DNA of 64,000 nucleotides from Dehalococcoidia bacterium. GTDB taxonomy: Bacteria; Chloroflexota; Dehalococcoidia; UBA2979. Position 1 is the first letter of the stretch. Every line of letters starts with the position of its first letter. The notes beneath the pieces are model-generated. The model made no database searches. It was not told the DNA's origin and saw nothing but the letters and a program-made list of their open reading frames with translations. The stretch lies in assembly GCA_009692685.1 (NCBI GenBank), contig SHYS01000001.1, positions 248,001 to 312,000 of the forward strand, in the 5' to 3' direction. A program made the translations under genes and the position numbers. Shown here in pieces: positions 53,269 through 61,279 of this stretch.

Positions 53269-54207
53269 TTAGCGCTTCGTGATCTGGTCGACCTCGGCCA
53301 TCTCCTCTGGTGTCAGGCGCCAGGCGGCGGCGGCGGCGTTCTCGGCGACCTGCTCGGGGCGGGTGGCGCCCGCGATCACCGAGGCGACGTAGGGCAGCGA
53401 GGCGAGCCACGAGAAGGCCAGCTCGAGGATGGTGTGGCCCTGTCGCTGCGCAAACGCCTCGAGGGCTTCGACCCGGTCGAAGTTGCTGTCGGTGAGCATG
53501 CGCTGCGACATCGGGCCGGCGGAGAGGCGAGCACCGTCGGGGCCAGCCTGGCCTCGGCGGTACTTGCCGGTGAGGAGACCGCCGCCGAGCGGCGAGAAGG
53601 GGATGAGGCTGACGCCGAAGGCCTTCATCGCGGGCACGAGCTCCGCCTCGGGGCGGCGGTCGAGGAGGCTGTAGGCGTTCTGCGCGGAGATGAATGGTGC
53701 GTAACCGCGGTGCTTGGCAACGTGGTGGGCGTCGGCGACCTGCCAGCCGGCGTAGTTGGAGTTGCCGATGTAGCGGACCTTGCCCGAGGTGACGAGGTCA
53801 TCGAGGGCGCGCAGCGTCTCCTCGATCGGGGTCTTCGGGTCAGGGACGTGCATCTGGTAGAGGTCGATGTAGTCCGTCTCGAGGCGGCGGAGCGAGTCTT
53901 CGACCGCCTTCATGATGTAGGAGCGGGAGCCTCCTCGAGTCATCGGGCCCTCACCCATGGCATTGGCGAACTTGGTGGCGAGCACCATCTCGTGGCGGCG
54001 GCCCTTGAGGGAGCGACCGATGAACTCCTCGGAGAGGCCGCGGTTGCCGTAGACATCCGCTGTGTCGATGAAGTTGATGCCCTGCTCGAAGCAGGCGTCG
54101 ATGACGGCTTTGGTGCCTGCCTCGTCGGTGCGGCCGCCGAAGTTGTTGGTGCCGAGGCCGACGACAGAGACCTCGAGGCCGGAGTTGCCGAGGTTGCGGT
54201 ATTCCAT
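53269..54207 (-). CDS. Aldo/keto reductase
   Basis: A 312-residue protein from ATG 54207, whose reading agrees with MEYRNLGNSGLEVSVVGLGTN, the standard start of the AKR family; GGAGGAACACC lies upstream. The tetrad is in INFIDTADVYGNRGLSEEF (D and Y), VLATKFANAM (K) and DLYQMHVPDPK (H). NPYSLLDRR-like stretch QNAYSLLDRRPEAE and the cofactor end SVIAGATRPEQVAENA are present. Most similar to YghZ/Tas-type shikimate-family reductases; exact substrate unknown. Confidence 0.93.
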   Translation of the reverse strand: MEYRNLGNSGLEVSVVGLGTNNFGGRTDEAGTKAVIDACFEQGINFIDTADVYGNRGLSEEFIGRSLKGRRHEMVLATKFANAMGEGPMTRGGSRSYIMKAVEDSLRRLETDYIDLYQMHVPDPKTPIEETLRALDDLVTSGKVRYIGNSNYAGWQVADAHHVAKHRGYAPFISAQNAYSLLDRRPEAELVPAMKAFGVSLIPFSPLGGGLLTGKYRRGQAGPDGARLSAGPMSQRMLTDSNFDRVEALEAFAQRQGHTILELAFSWLASLPYVASVIAGATRPEQVAENAAAAAWRLTPEEMAEVDQITKR

Positions 54208-54318
54208 GGTGTTCCTCCTGGACGGCAGTGCGGGGCTGATGGAATCAGTTTGGTTAGGGACGGAAGTATACGCGTCACAGCGGAGACAGAGGTTCAACCT
54301 CGTCACCACGAGCGGGCG

Positions 54319-54726
54319 TCAGCCCTTGCTGGCGCCGGAGACGGTGAGGACGCCGTTCTTGACCTCGCCGAGGAGGAGGCGCTGATCCGCGCTCCAGCGT
54401 GTGTTGCCCGCGCTAGCGGTGAGCGAGGTGGTGTCGGACCCGTGGACCTCGAGGGAAGGGCCGCTGCACTGCGGATGGTGCGATTCCGCGAGCGCATCAC
54501 AGAGGCGGACCTTCGAGCCGTCGGCGAGCACGTAGCCGCACACCAGCAGCGGGCCGTCGAGGCGAGAGCGCCGCGCTGCGGCGATGGAGATGCCGGGGCC
54601 AATTGCGCCTCCGTCGCCGCCGGAGAACGAGGGCGCTTCGGTGGTCGACGCGTCCTTGCCGGCGCAGGCGGCAAGAAAAGCGACGATTGTCGCGACGGGG
54701 AGGAGCGTGGCGAGAGAGTGGCGCAT
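54319..54726 (-). CDS. Small lipoprotein of unknown function
   Basis: A 135-residue protein with a lipoprotein signal (LLPVATIVAFLAACAGKD, lipobox LAAC). The mature part (ISIAAARRSRLDGPLLVCGYVLADGSKVRLCDALAESHHPQC) contains a VCGYV..DGS.VRLCDALAES.PPQC-like pattern seen in small exported proteins of unknown function. Possible disulfides link its cysteines. ATG 54726; stop TGA. Transcribed away from the flavin oxidoreductase. Confidence 0.7.
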   Translation of the reverse strand: MRHSLATLLPVATIVAFLAACAGKDASTTEAPSFSGGDGGAIGPGISIAAARRSRLDGPLLVCGYVLADGSKVRLCDALAESHHPQCSGPSLEVHGSDTTSLTASAGNTRWSADQRLLLGEVKNGVLTVSGASKG

Positions 54727-54758
54727 CGGAGCCTCTCGTGGACGTAGAATGGCGGCCC

Positions 54759-55835
54759 ATGACGCAAATCGCAGTCACGCCACCGACGCCAGCGATGCCA
54801 CCTACGTTACGCCTCGGAGTGCTGGATCAGTCGCCGATCCGGAAAGGTGGGACCGCGCGCGAAGCGGTGATGGCCACCCTCGAGCTGGCGCGCGCTGTGG
54901 AGAGCTTTGGCTACACCCGGTACTGGGTGGCGGAGCACCACAACAGCCGGACGCTGGCAAGCGCCTCGCCGGAGATCCTGATCCCCGCGATCGGAGCGGC
55001 GACCGAGCACATCCGCGTGGGGTCCGGCGGGGTCATGCTGACGCACTACGCCGCACTGAAGGTGGCCGAGCAGTTCCGCATGCTGGAGACCCTGTACCCG
55101 GGACGCATCGATATGGGCCTGGGACGGGCACCCGGATCGGACCGGCTGACGGCCGCGGCGTTGCAGCACGGGCCGGGAGCGCTGCCGCTGGAGGCGTACC
55201 CGGAGCAGATCGCGGACGTACTGCGCTACATGACCGGCGAGGCGCCTGCGGAGCATCCGTTCAGCGGCATCCGGGCGATGCCTGCGGGCCCTTCGATGCC
55301 GGAGCCGTGGCTGCTGGGATCGGCGTATGACAGTGCGCATTTCGCGGCGGAGCTGGGCCTGGGGTTTGCGTTCGCGCAGTTCATCAGCCCGGACGGCGGG
55401 CAGCGGGTCGTGCGGGAGTATCGGGAGCGCTTCCAGCCGTCCCCGTTCCTCGCCGAGCCGCGGGTCATCCTCGGTGTGTCGGCGATCTGCGCCGACACTG
55501 ACGAGGCGGCGCACCGCATCGCGCTGAGTCGCCACATGATGAGGCTCCGGCGCGAGCAGGGGCGGCCCGAGGGCGGCGTGCCGAGCATCGAGGAGGCGGA
55601 GACCACGGAGTTCTCCGGGCCGGAGCGCGACTACATCGAGTACCAGCGCACGCGCGCCATGGAGGGCTCGCCGGAGCGGGTTTCGGAGAGGCTCCGGGCG
55701 CTGGCCTCGGAATACGGTGCGGACGAGCTGATGATCGTGACGGTGACCCACGACTACCGCGACCGGATCAGGTCATATGAGCTGATTGCGAACGTCCTAG
55801 GTGTGACCGCGACCGCATCGACGGCGAAATCGTAG
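54759..55835 (+). CDS. LLM-class flavin-dependent oxidoreductase (luciferase-like)
   Basis: A 358-residue protein from ATG 54759. LGVLDQSPIRKGGTAREAVMA starts the family, YWVAEHHNSRTLASASPEIL follows, and RVGSGGVMLTHYAALKVAEQF with PGRIDMGLGRAPGSD marks the MsnO8/YwcH-type subgroup of luciferase-like monooxygenases, which use FMN (or F420 in some). The C-terminal end DELMIVTVTHDYRDRIRSYELIA is complete. Substrate not readable. The gene is separated from the lipoprotein gene by only 32 bases and is divergently transcribed. Confidence 0.92.
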   Translation: MTQIAVTPPTPAMPPTLRLGVLDQSPIRKGGTAREAVMATLELARAVESFGYTRYWVAEHHNSRTLASASPEILIPAIGAATEHIRVGSGGVMLTHYAALKVAEQFRMLETLYPGRIDMGLGRAPGSDRLTAAALQHGPGALPLEAYPEQIADVLRYMTGEAPAEHPFSGIRAMPAGPSMPEPWLLGSAYDSAHFAAELGLGFAFAQFISPDGGQRVVREYRERFQPSPFLAEPRVILGVSAICADTDEAAHRIALSRHMMRLRREQGRPEGGVPSIEEAETTEFSGPERDYIEYQRTRAMEGSPERVSERLRALASEYGADELMIVTVTHDYRDRIRSYELIANVLGVTATASTAKS

Positions 55836-55922
55836 GACAAACCCGGATAGGGGAATTCGCGCAGTGGTGCGAACCTGAGCACGAACTGACGATGATCTAC
55901 GGGAGTTCGAGGGGGAACGCCC

Positions 55923-56132
55923 ATGGTCGCACAACGTCAGCCTGAGCCAGAGTACCAGCGGCCGCAGCTGCGCCTAGTCACGGACCCGTACACGCTGGAG
56001 CAGGACGCGCCGGTCCTGAGCTACAATGACGCCAACGAGGCGTTCACGAAGGGACTGCTCTGGGGCCTAGTGCTGGTCTCGCTGGTATTCTGGCTGCCAG
56101 TCGCCTCGGCGCTGTACCTCTGGCTGAAGTAA
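55923..56132 (+). CDS. Small single-pass membrane protein
   Basis: A 69-residue protein with a charged N-terminal half (QPEPEYQRPQLRLVTDPYTLEQ) and one transmembrane helix near the end (GLLWGLVLVSLVFWLPVASALYLWL). ATG 55923 has GAGGGGG upstream. No family recognised; coding inferred from the good start signal and helix. Confidence 0.6.
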   Translation: MVAQRQPEPEYQRPQLRLVTDPYTLEQDAPVLSYNDANEAFTKGLLWGLVLVSLVFWLPVASALYLWLK

Positions 56133-56234
56133 TCCGACAGACCTCGCGGCGAGTACGAGGGTAGCGCGAGTACCTCGAGCGCCCGTACCGTGAGTTCGCG
56201 CCGCGCCCGCGGCCAGCAGTGGAGCAGTACGCCG

Positions 56235-57137
56235 ATGCCCGCCGGCGACTTCGAAGCGCTGCTCATCGTTGACCTGGGCGACACTCGTCTTCGCGCCGCG
56301 ATCCTGGACCCGTACGGCGGCTTCCTGCACCGCACATCCGCCACGACACCACGAGATGACCCGTCAGCCCTCGAGCGCGTGATGCGCGAGAATATCGAGG
56401 CGAGCCGCTTTCCGCTCGCGGGTGCGGTCGTTGGCGTGCCGGGGCCCGTCTCCTACCTCGATGGCATTCCGTTGTCGCTCCCCAACTTGCCCGCGTGGGA
56501 CGGGCACATCGATGCCGGTGTGCTGGCGAGGCGCCTCGGCCTCCCCGTGGCCGTCGCGCACGACGCCGATCTCGCGGCGCTGGGCGAACATCGCTTTGGC
56601 GCCGGCCGCGGCACGCTCAACCTGGTGTACGTGACGGTGAGCACGGGCGTGGGCGCCGGTGTCGTCCTCGGGGGGCGGCTGGCGCACGGGCGGCGCTCCA
56701 TCGTCGAAGTTGGGCACACCCTCATCGATCTCGAGAGTGGCGCGACGCTCGAGGAGCTGGCAAATGGGGCCGCGCTTGCGCGGCTGGCGGGGGTACCGGG
56801 GCCCGAGGCGACACGTCGTGCCGCCCTCGGCGACGCGGCCGCTCTTGAGGCGTTCGAGCGCGTGGGACGTGCACTGGGCGCTGGCATCCTCAACCTGGCG
56901 TTGCTCTTCGGACCGGAGCGAGTGGTCGTTGGTGGTAGTGTGGCGCACGCGGGCGAGCGCCTGTTGGCGCCCGTCCGCGCGTATCTGGAGGAGATGGGGC
57001 CACCTCGAGGGGTGACCGTCGAGGTGGTGCGCTCGGCTCTGGGTGACGACGCTGGGCTACGAGGTGGCGTCGCGTTCTGGAACGACCTGCACGCGCCACG
57101 CACCGATACTTCGCCCTTCCTCGCGAGACCGGAGTGA
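56235..57137 (+). CDS. ROK-family sugar kinase-like protein lacking the zinc motif
   Basis: A 300-residue actin-fold kinase. ATG 56235 (MPAGDFEALLIVDLGDTRLR) is chosen, with GGAG ten bases upstream; GTG 56190 would add 15 residues. Features: phosphate-binding VDLGDTRLRAAILD, LAGAVVGVPGPV, HDADLAALGEHRFGAG (where ROK members usually have NDAN) and VSTGVGAGVVLGGRL. The CxCGxxGCxE zinc motif of ROK glucokinases is absent: the corresponding region is VEVGHTLIDLESGATLEE. It may phosphorylate a sugar or serve a regulatory role. It overlaps the following gene by four bases. Confidence 0.85.
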   Translation: MPAGDFEALLIVDLGDTRLRAAILDPYGGFLHRTSATTPRDDPSALERVMRENIEASRFPLAGAVVGVPGPVSYLDGIPLSLPNLPAWDGHIDAGVLARRLGLPVAVAHDADLAALGEHRFGAGRGTLNLVYVTVSTGVGAGVVLGGRLAHGRRSIVEVGHTLIDLESGATLEELANGAALARLAGVPGPEATRRAALGDAAALEAFERVGRALGAGILNLALLFGPERVVVGGSVAHAGERLLAPVRAYLEEMGPPRGVTVEVVRSALGDDAGLRGGVAFWNDLHAPRTDTSPFLARPE

Positions 57138-58096
57138 CAGCGCAGCAGGCAGCGACGGCGTCGCGAGGCTCGCTACTGATCGTTCGTAACCCGCGCTCGC
57201 GACGCGCGCCGACCGAACGTGCGCTTGTCGTTGCCGCGCGACGCCTCGAGGGCGCCGGGTGGGAGATCGAGGTGCGCACCACCTCGACGCCGGGCCACGC
57301 GACCGAGCTGGCGCGCGACGCGGCGCTGCGGGGCGTCGATGCCGTGCTGGCGTGCGGCGGAGACGGCACCGTGCGCGAGGTGGTGGAAGGCGTGGCACAC
57401 ACCTCGACGGCGCTTGGTGTGCTGCCTGCGGGCACAGCGAATGTCTGGGCGCACGAGGCAGGCGTACCGCTCCACCTTGAGGCCGCGCTGGCGATGGCCA
57501 CACGCGCCCGTCGAGTGCGAATCGACACGGGCACGGCGAACGGACGCCGCTTTCTGCTGATGTGCAGCGCCGGCCTCGACGCGGCAGTGGTGCGCGCGAT
57601 GGAAGGCAGCCGCACGAAGGGCGCGTTCGGGCGCGTGGCCTATGCCGTGGCGGGAGTGCATCGCGCCGCGGTGACGCGAGGCGTTCGCGCGACTGTCGAG
57701 GTGGATGGCGTGCTCATGCAGCGAGACGTGCTGATGGCGGTAGTCGGCAACACACGCCTGTTCGGCATGGTGGCGCACGTCACGGCACGCGCCAGAGCAG
57801 ATGACGGCGTCTTCGATGTGTGCGTGCTGTCGAGTGGTGGCGGGGATAACCCGGCGCGGCGCCTTGGGCTGGCAGTCTCGGCGGTACGAGGCCGCCTTCC
57901 GGAGCTGGCAGCGGGTGGCGTGGCGGGCGTGGACTACCTCAGGGGCAAGGTCGTACGTGTGACCTCGGAATCGCCCATCGATGTGCAGGCCGACGGTGAC
58001 TGGATCGGCCTGACCCCCGTCGACATAGAGGTCGACCCCGCCTCGCTGTTGGTGCTGGTTGCGCCGGGCACGAACCCGCTCTTCGGCCAGGGGTGA
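57134..58096 (+). CDS. Diacylglycerol kinase-family lipid kinase
   Basis: A 320-residue protein, GTG 57134, overlapping the ROK gene. LLIVRNPRSRRAPTERA begins the kinase domain; GGDGTVREVVEG (near residue 75) is the nucleotide-binding GGDGT motif, and ALGVLPAGTANVWAHEAG (near residue 96) follows. The C-terminal domain (DGVFDVCVLSSGGGDNPAR and VRVTSESPIDVQADGDWIG) matches DagK/YegS-type lipid kinases. Likely phosphorylates diacylglycerol or a similar lipid at the membrane. Converges with pgl; gap nine bases. Confidence 0.93.
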   Translation: MTAQQAATASRGSLLIVRNPRSRRAPTERALVVAARRLEGAGWEIEVRTTSTPGHATELARDAALRGVDAVLACGGDGTVREVVEGVAHTSTALGVLPAGTANVWAHEAGVPLHLEAALAMATRARRVRIDTGTANGRRFLLMCSAGLDAAVVRAMEGSRTKGAFGRVAYAVAGVHRAAVTRGVRATVEVDGVLMQRDVLMAVVGNTRLFGMVAHVTARARADDGVFDVCVLSSGGGDNPARRLGLAVSAVRGRLPELAAGGVAGVDYLRGKVVRVTSESPIDVQADGDWIGLTPVDIEVDPASLLVLVAPGTNPLFGQG

Positions 58097-58105
58097 TTCG
58101 CCAGG

Positions 58106-58756
58106 TCAGTCCTCGATGCCCGCGCCAGCCTCGAGGTCGGCGACGACGACGACGCGCTTGGCGTGCACGCGCGCCGCGGGGATCGGGCCGCCGTTGAGGA
58201 GCGCACGCAGAGCCTCGCGCTTAGTAGCGCCGGTCACGAGGAAGAGCGCCCGCTTCGAGGCGGAGAGTACGGGCAGGGTGAGGGTCAGGCGGTCGACATC
58301 GGGGCGGTGTACGCGAGCCACGAGGCGTGTGCGCTCCTCGAGGGCGGAGTCGCCGGGAAAGAGCGATGCCGTGTGACCATCCTCGCCCAGCCCGAGGAGC
58401 ACGAGATCGAGGGCGGGTTGTACACCGAGGCGAGCGCGCAGGACGGCCTCGTACGCCGCGGCGTCGGCGGTCTCGCCCGGCATGCGGTGCGTAGTAGCCG
58501 GGACGTGTCGCAGGAGCGCCTCGTGCGCCATGCGGTAGTTCGAGGCGGGGTCGCCGGGCGGGACGCAGCGCTCGTCGCCGAAGAACACCTCGATGTCTGC
58601 CCACGGCAGGTCGACGGTAGCGAGGCGCTCGTAGAGCTGTCGAGGGGTGGAGCCCCCGGCGAGCGCCCAGGTACGCGGACGCGCCTCGATGATGACGGCG
58701 AGAGCCGCCTCGACCCAGTTGTCGGTGACGATGAGCTGCGGGCGTGCGCTGGTCAT
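58106..58756 (-). CDS. pgl: 6-phosphogluconolactonase
   Basis: A 216-residue NagB-fold enzyme hydrolysing 6-phosphogluconolactone, the second step of the oxidative pentose-phosphate pathway. ALAGGSTPRQLYERLA (near residue 32), IEVFFGDERCVPPGDPASNYRMA (near residue 55) and LGLGEDGHTASLFPGD (near residue 120) are the family signatures. ATG 58756, 19 bases after zwf on the same strand; last gene of the cluster. Complete; stop TGA. Confidence 0.95.
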   Translation of the reverse strand: MTSARPQLIVTDNWVEAALAVIIEARPRTWALAGGSTPRQLYERLATVDLPWADIEVFFGDERCVPPGDPASNYRMAHEALLRHVPATTHRMPGETADAAAYEAVLRARLGVQPALDLVLLGLGEDGHTASLFPGDSALEERTRLVARVHRPDVDRLTLTLPVLSASKRALFLVTGATKREALRALLNGGPIPAARVHAKRVVVVADLEAGAGIED

Positions 58757-58775
58757 GCTGGTGGCGGCTCAAATG

Positions 58776-60281
58776 TCAGTGGATGTGCCAGCGGCGGTCG
58801 CCGATGAGCGCGTCGGCCGCGATGGGGCCCCAGCTCCCGGCGGGGTACTGGTGAACGGGCGGCGGCTGGTCGATGAGCGGCTGCAGCACCTCCCAGGCGC
58901 GGAGGACGCTGTCCTGGCGCAGGAACAGCATGGGGTCGCCGTCCATCGCGTCGTAGAGCAGGCGCTCGTAGGCCTCGGCTGGTTCGGTCATGAACGACTC
59001 GCCGTAGCGGAAGTGCATATTCACTGGCTGATGGGTGATCTCCGGGCCCGGAACCTTCGCGTTGAAGGTTAGTTCGATGCCCTCGTTGGGCTGGATACGC
59101 ATGATGAGGTGATTGGGGCGGCGCTCGTCCTCGTCGTTGGCGGAGCTTTCCCAGAGGCGTACGGGCGGCTCACGGAAGGAAACGAGCACCTCCGTGACGC
59201 GGGCGGGGAGCCGCTTGCCGGTGCGGATGAAGAACGGGACGCCAGCCCAGCGCCAGTTGTCGATCTCGGCGCGCAGTGCGACGTAGGTCTCGGTGCGCGA
59301 GTCTGCGGGGACGCCGGTTTCCTCGAGGTAGCCGTGGGCGGGCTTGCCCTCGATGGTGCCGGGTGCGTACTGGCCAAAGACCGCGTGCTCGGGGCGGATG
59401 GGGCGCAGGGCCTGGAGCACCCGCGCGCTCTCGTCGCGCAGCGCTGCGGCTGTAAAGGTCGAGGGGGGCTCCATAGCGAGGAGGGCGAGCACCTGGAGGG
59501 CGTGGTTCTGCACGATGTCGCGCAGTGCGCCGACGTCGTCGTAGAAGGCGGCCCGGCCGCCCGCGCCAATCGACTCGGCGACGGTGATCTGGATGTGATC
59601 GATGGCGTCCCGGCTCCAGACCCGCTCCCAGACCGCGTTGCCGAAGCGGAAGACGGCGATGTTCTGCACCGTCTCCTTGCCGAGGTAGTGGTCGATGCGG
59701 AAGATCTGGTCTTCGCGGAAGTACTTTCGGAGCTGCGCGTCCAGCTGGTGGGCGGAGGAGAGGTCGAAACCGAAGGGCTTTTCGAGGACGATCCGGCTGC
59801 CCTCGACAAGGCGATTCTCGGCGATCTCCTCGATGACCGCGGGCACCGCCGTCGGCGGAATCGCGAGGTAGATCAGGCGTTGTTGCTGGGTCAGGTACTT
59901 CGCTGCGAGGCCGATGCCACCCTGTGAGCGGGCGACGTAGCGGAAGCGATCGCGCAGCGCGTCCCAGGCCTCGTCGTAGAGGGGACGTCGGGAGCCAGAG
60001 CGGATCGAGTTGCCGGCGCGGAGCTTGAACGTCTCGACAGTGGTCTCTTCGCGGGCGTAGCCGATGATGCGGCCATTGTTGGGCAGCAGGCCATCCAGGA
60101 AGAGGTCGTAGATCGCGGGGATGAGCTTGCGCCTCGCGAGGTCGCCCGTAGCGCCGACGAGGATGATGTCCTGATCGACCGGCGGGTGAAGCGTGAAGGA
60201 CGCCTCGAGCGGCGTGCCGGGGGTATCGTCATCGACGCCGTCGTGGTCTGCGTCCCAGCCTGTCGAGTGCGGCATCGCCAC
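58776..60281 (-). CDS. zwf: Glucose-6-phosphate 1-dehydrogenase
   Basis: A 501-residue enzyme, NADP+-linked, opening the oxidative pentose-phosphate pathway. Residues 43-56 hold the Rossmann-type GATGDLARRKLIPA, 167-171 EKPFG, and 195-203 RIDHYLGKE, the active-site motif with the catalytic His. The Lys of GKE is in place. ATG 60281 follows a GAGG-like site; the N-terminal 30 residues are Asp-rich and variable. It lies between gnd and pgl with short gaps, typical of one transcription unit. Complete. Confidence 0.96.
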   Translation of the reverse strand: MAMPHSTGWDADHDGVDDDTPGTPLEASFTLHPPVDQDIILVGATGDLARRKLIPAIYDLFLDGLLPNNGRIIGYAREETTVETFKLRAGNSIRSGSRRPLYDEAWDALRDRFRYVARSQGGIGLAAKYLTQQQRLIYLAIPPTAVPAVIEEIAENRLVEGSRIVLEKPFGFDLSSAHQLDAQLRKYFREDQIFRIDHYLGKETVQNIAVFRFGNAVWERVWSRDAIDHIQITVAESIGAGGRAAFYDDVGALRDIVQNHALQVLALLAMEPPSTFTAAALRDESARVLQALRPIRPEHAVFGQYAPGTIEGKPAHGYLEETGVPADSRTETYVALRAEIDNWRWAGVPFFIRTGKRLPARVTEVLVSFREPPVRLWESSANDEDERRPNHLIMRIQPNEGIELTFNAKVPGPEITHQPVNMHFRYGESFMTEPAEAYERLLYDAMDGDPMLFLRQDSVLRAWEVLQPLIDQPPPVHQYPAGSWGPIAADALIGDRRWHIH

Positions 60282-60296
60282 CTGCGTCCCTCGAGG

Positions 60297-61166
60297 TTAC
60301 GCGGACTGCACGGCGTGGCCGCCGAACTCGTTGCGCAGAGCGGCGATGAGCCGCATGCCCAGGGCGTTGTCGTCGCGCGAGCTGAAGCGTGCAAAGAGCG
60401 CCTGGGCCATGACGCCGGCCGGGACACCGCGCTCGACGGCCTCGAGGATGGTCCAGCGACCTTCGCCGGAGTCATCGACGTAGCCACGCAGTCCTTCGAG
60501 GTTGGGGTCGCGCTGGAGAGCGCTCTCCGCAAGTTCGAGGAGCCAGGAGCGCACGACGCTGCCGTGGTTCCAGAGTGCTGCGATCGAGTGCAGGTCGAGG
60601 TCGAAGTCGGACCTACTGAGGAGCTCGAAGCCCTCGGCGTAGGCCTGAAGCAGGCCGTACTCGATGCCGTTGTGGACCATCTTGGTGTAGTGACCGGCGC
60701 CCGGGTGGCCAACGTGGGCATAGCCATCGACGGGTGCGAGGGTACGGAAGGCGGGCTCAACGAGGGCCACGGCCTCTGGTGCGCCGCCGACCATGAGGCA
60801 GAAGCCCTCTTTGAGACCCCAGATGCCGCCGGAGACGCCTGCATCGATGAAGCGCACGCCTCGGGCGTGGGCGGCAGCGGCGCGGCGGACCGAGTCGCGG
60901 AAGTAGCTGTTGGCACCATCGACGAGGACGTCGCCCGCATCGAGGAGCATCAGCGCCTCGGCGACCGCGTGCTCGGTCTGGTCGCCAGAGGGGAGCATGA
61001 GCCAGACGACGCGCGGGGCTTCGAGGCGCGCGATGAGCGCGGCGAGGGAATCGACGTCAGATTTTGCGGGGTCGGCATCGAAGCCGACGACCTCGTGACC
61101 GTCACGGCGGAGCCGCTCGGCAATGCCAGCGCCCATTCGACCGAGGCCAACCAGCCCGAGCTTCAC
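60297..61166 (-). CDS. gnd: 6-phosphogluconate dehydrogenase, decarboxylating (short GndA/YqeC form)
   Basis: A 289-residue enzyme giving ribulose 5-phosphate, CO2 and NAD(P)H. GTG 61166 (MKLGLVGLGRMGAGIAERLR) is the family start; the open frame before it is not. The Rossmann motif GLGRMGAG is at residues 7-14; FIDAGVSGGIWGLKEGFCLM, GHYTKMVHNGIEYGLLQAY (substrate-binding Lys and His) and LRGYVDDSGEGRWT mark the short NAD-dependent form, about 300 residues, as in YqeC. It sits between pgi and zwf. Stop TGA-type; complete. Confidence 0.95.
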   Translation of the reverse strand: MKLGLVGLGRMGAGIAERLRRDGHEVVGFDADPAKSDVDSLAALIARLEAPRVVWLMLPSGDQTEHAVAEALMLLDAGDVLVDGANSYFRDSVRRAAAAHARGVRFIDAGVSGGIWGLKEGFCLMVGGAPEAVALVEPAFRTLAPVDGYAHVGHPGAGHYTKMVHNGIEYGLLQAYAEGFELLSRSDFDLDLHSIAALWNHGSVVRSWLLELAESALQRDPNLEGLRGYVDDSGEGRWTILEAVERGVPAGVMAQALFARFSSRDDNALGMRLIAALRNEFGGHAVQSA

Positions 61167-61279
61167 GCGGGGCTCCCTCCGGCGTCCAGATGTTCGATGC
61201 GCGTATCTACCGTATGGCAGGGTGAGAGCGGGGGGGGGGCATCGGAGGATCACCTAGGTGCCAGCACTGCTGAGCGGGG

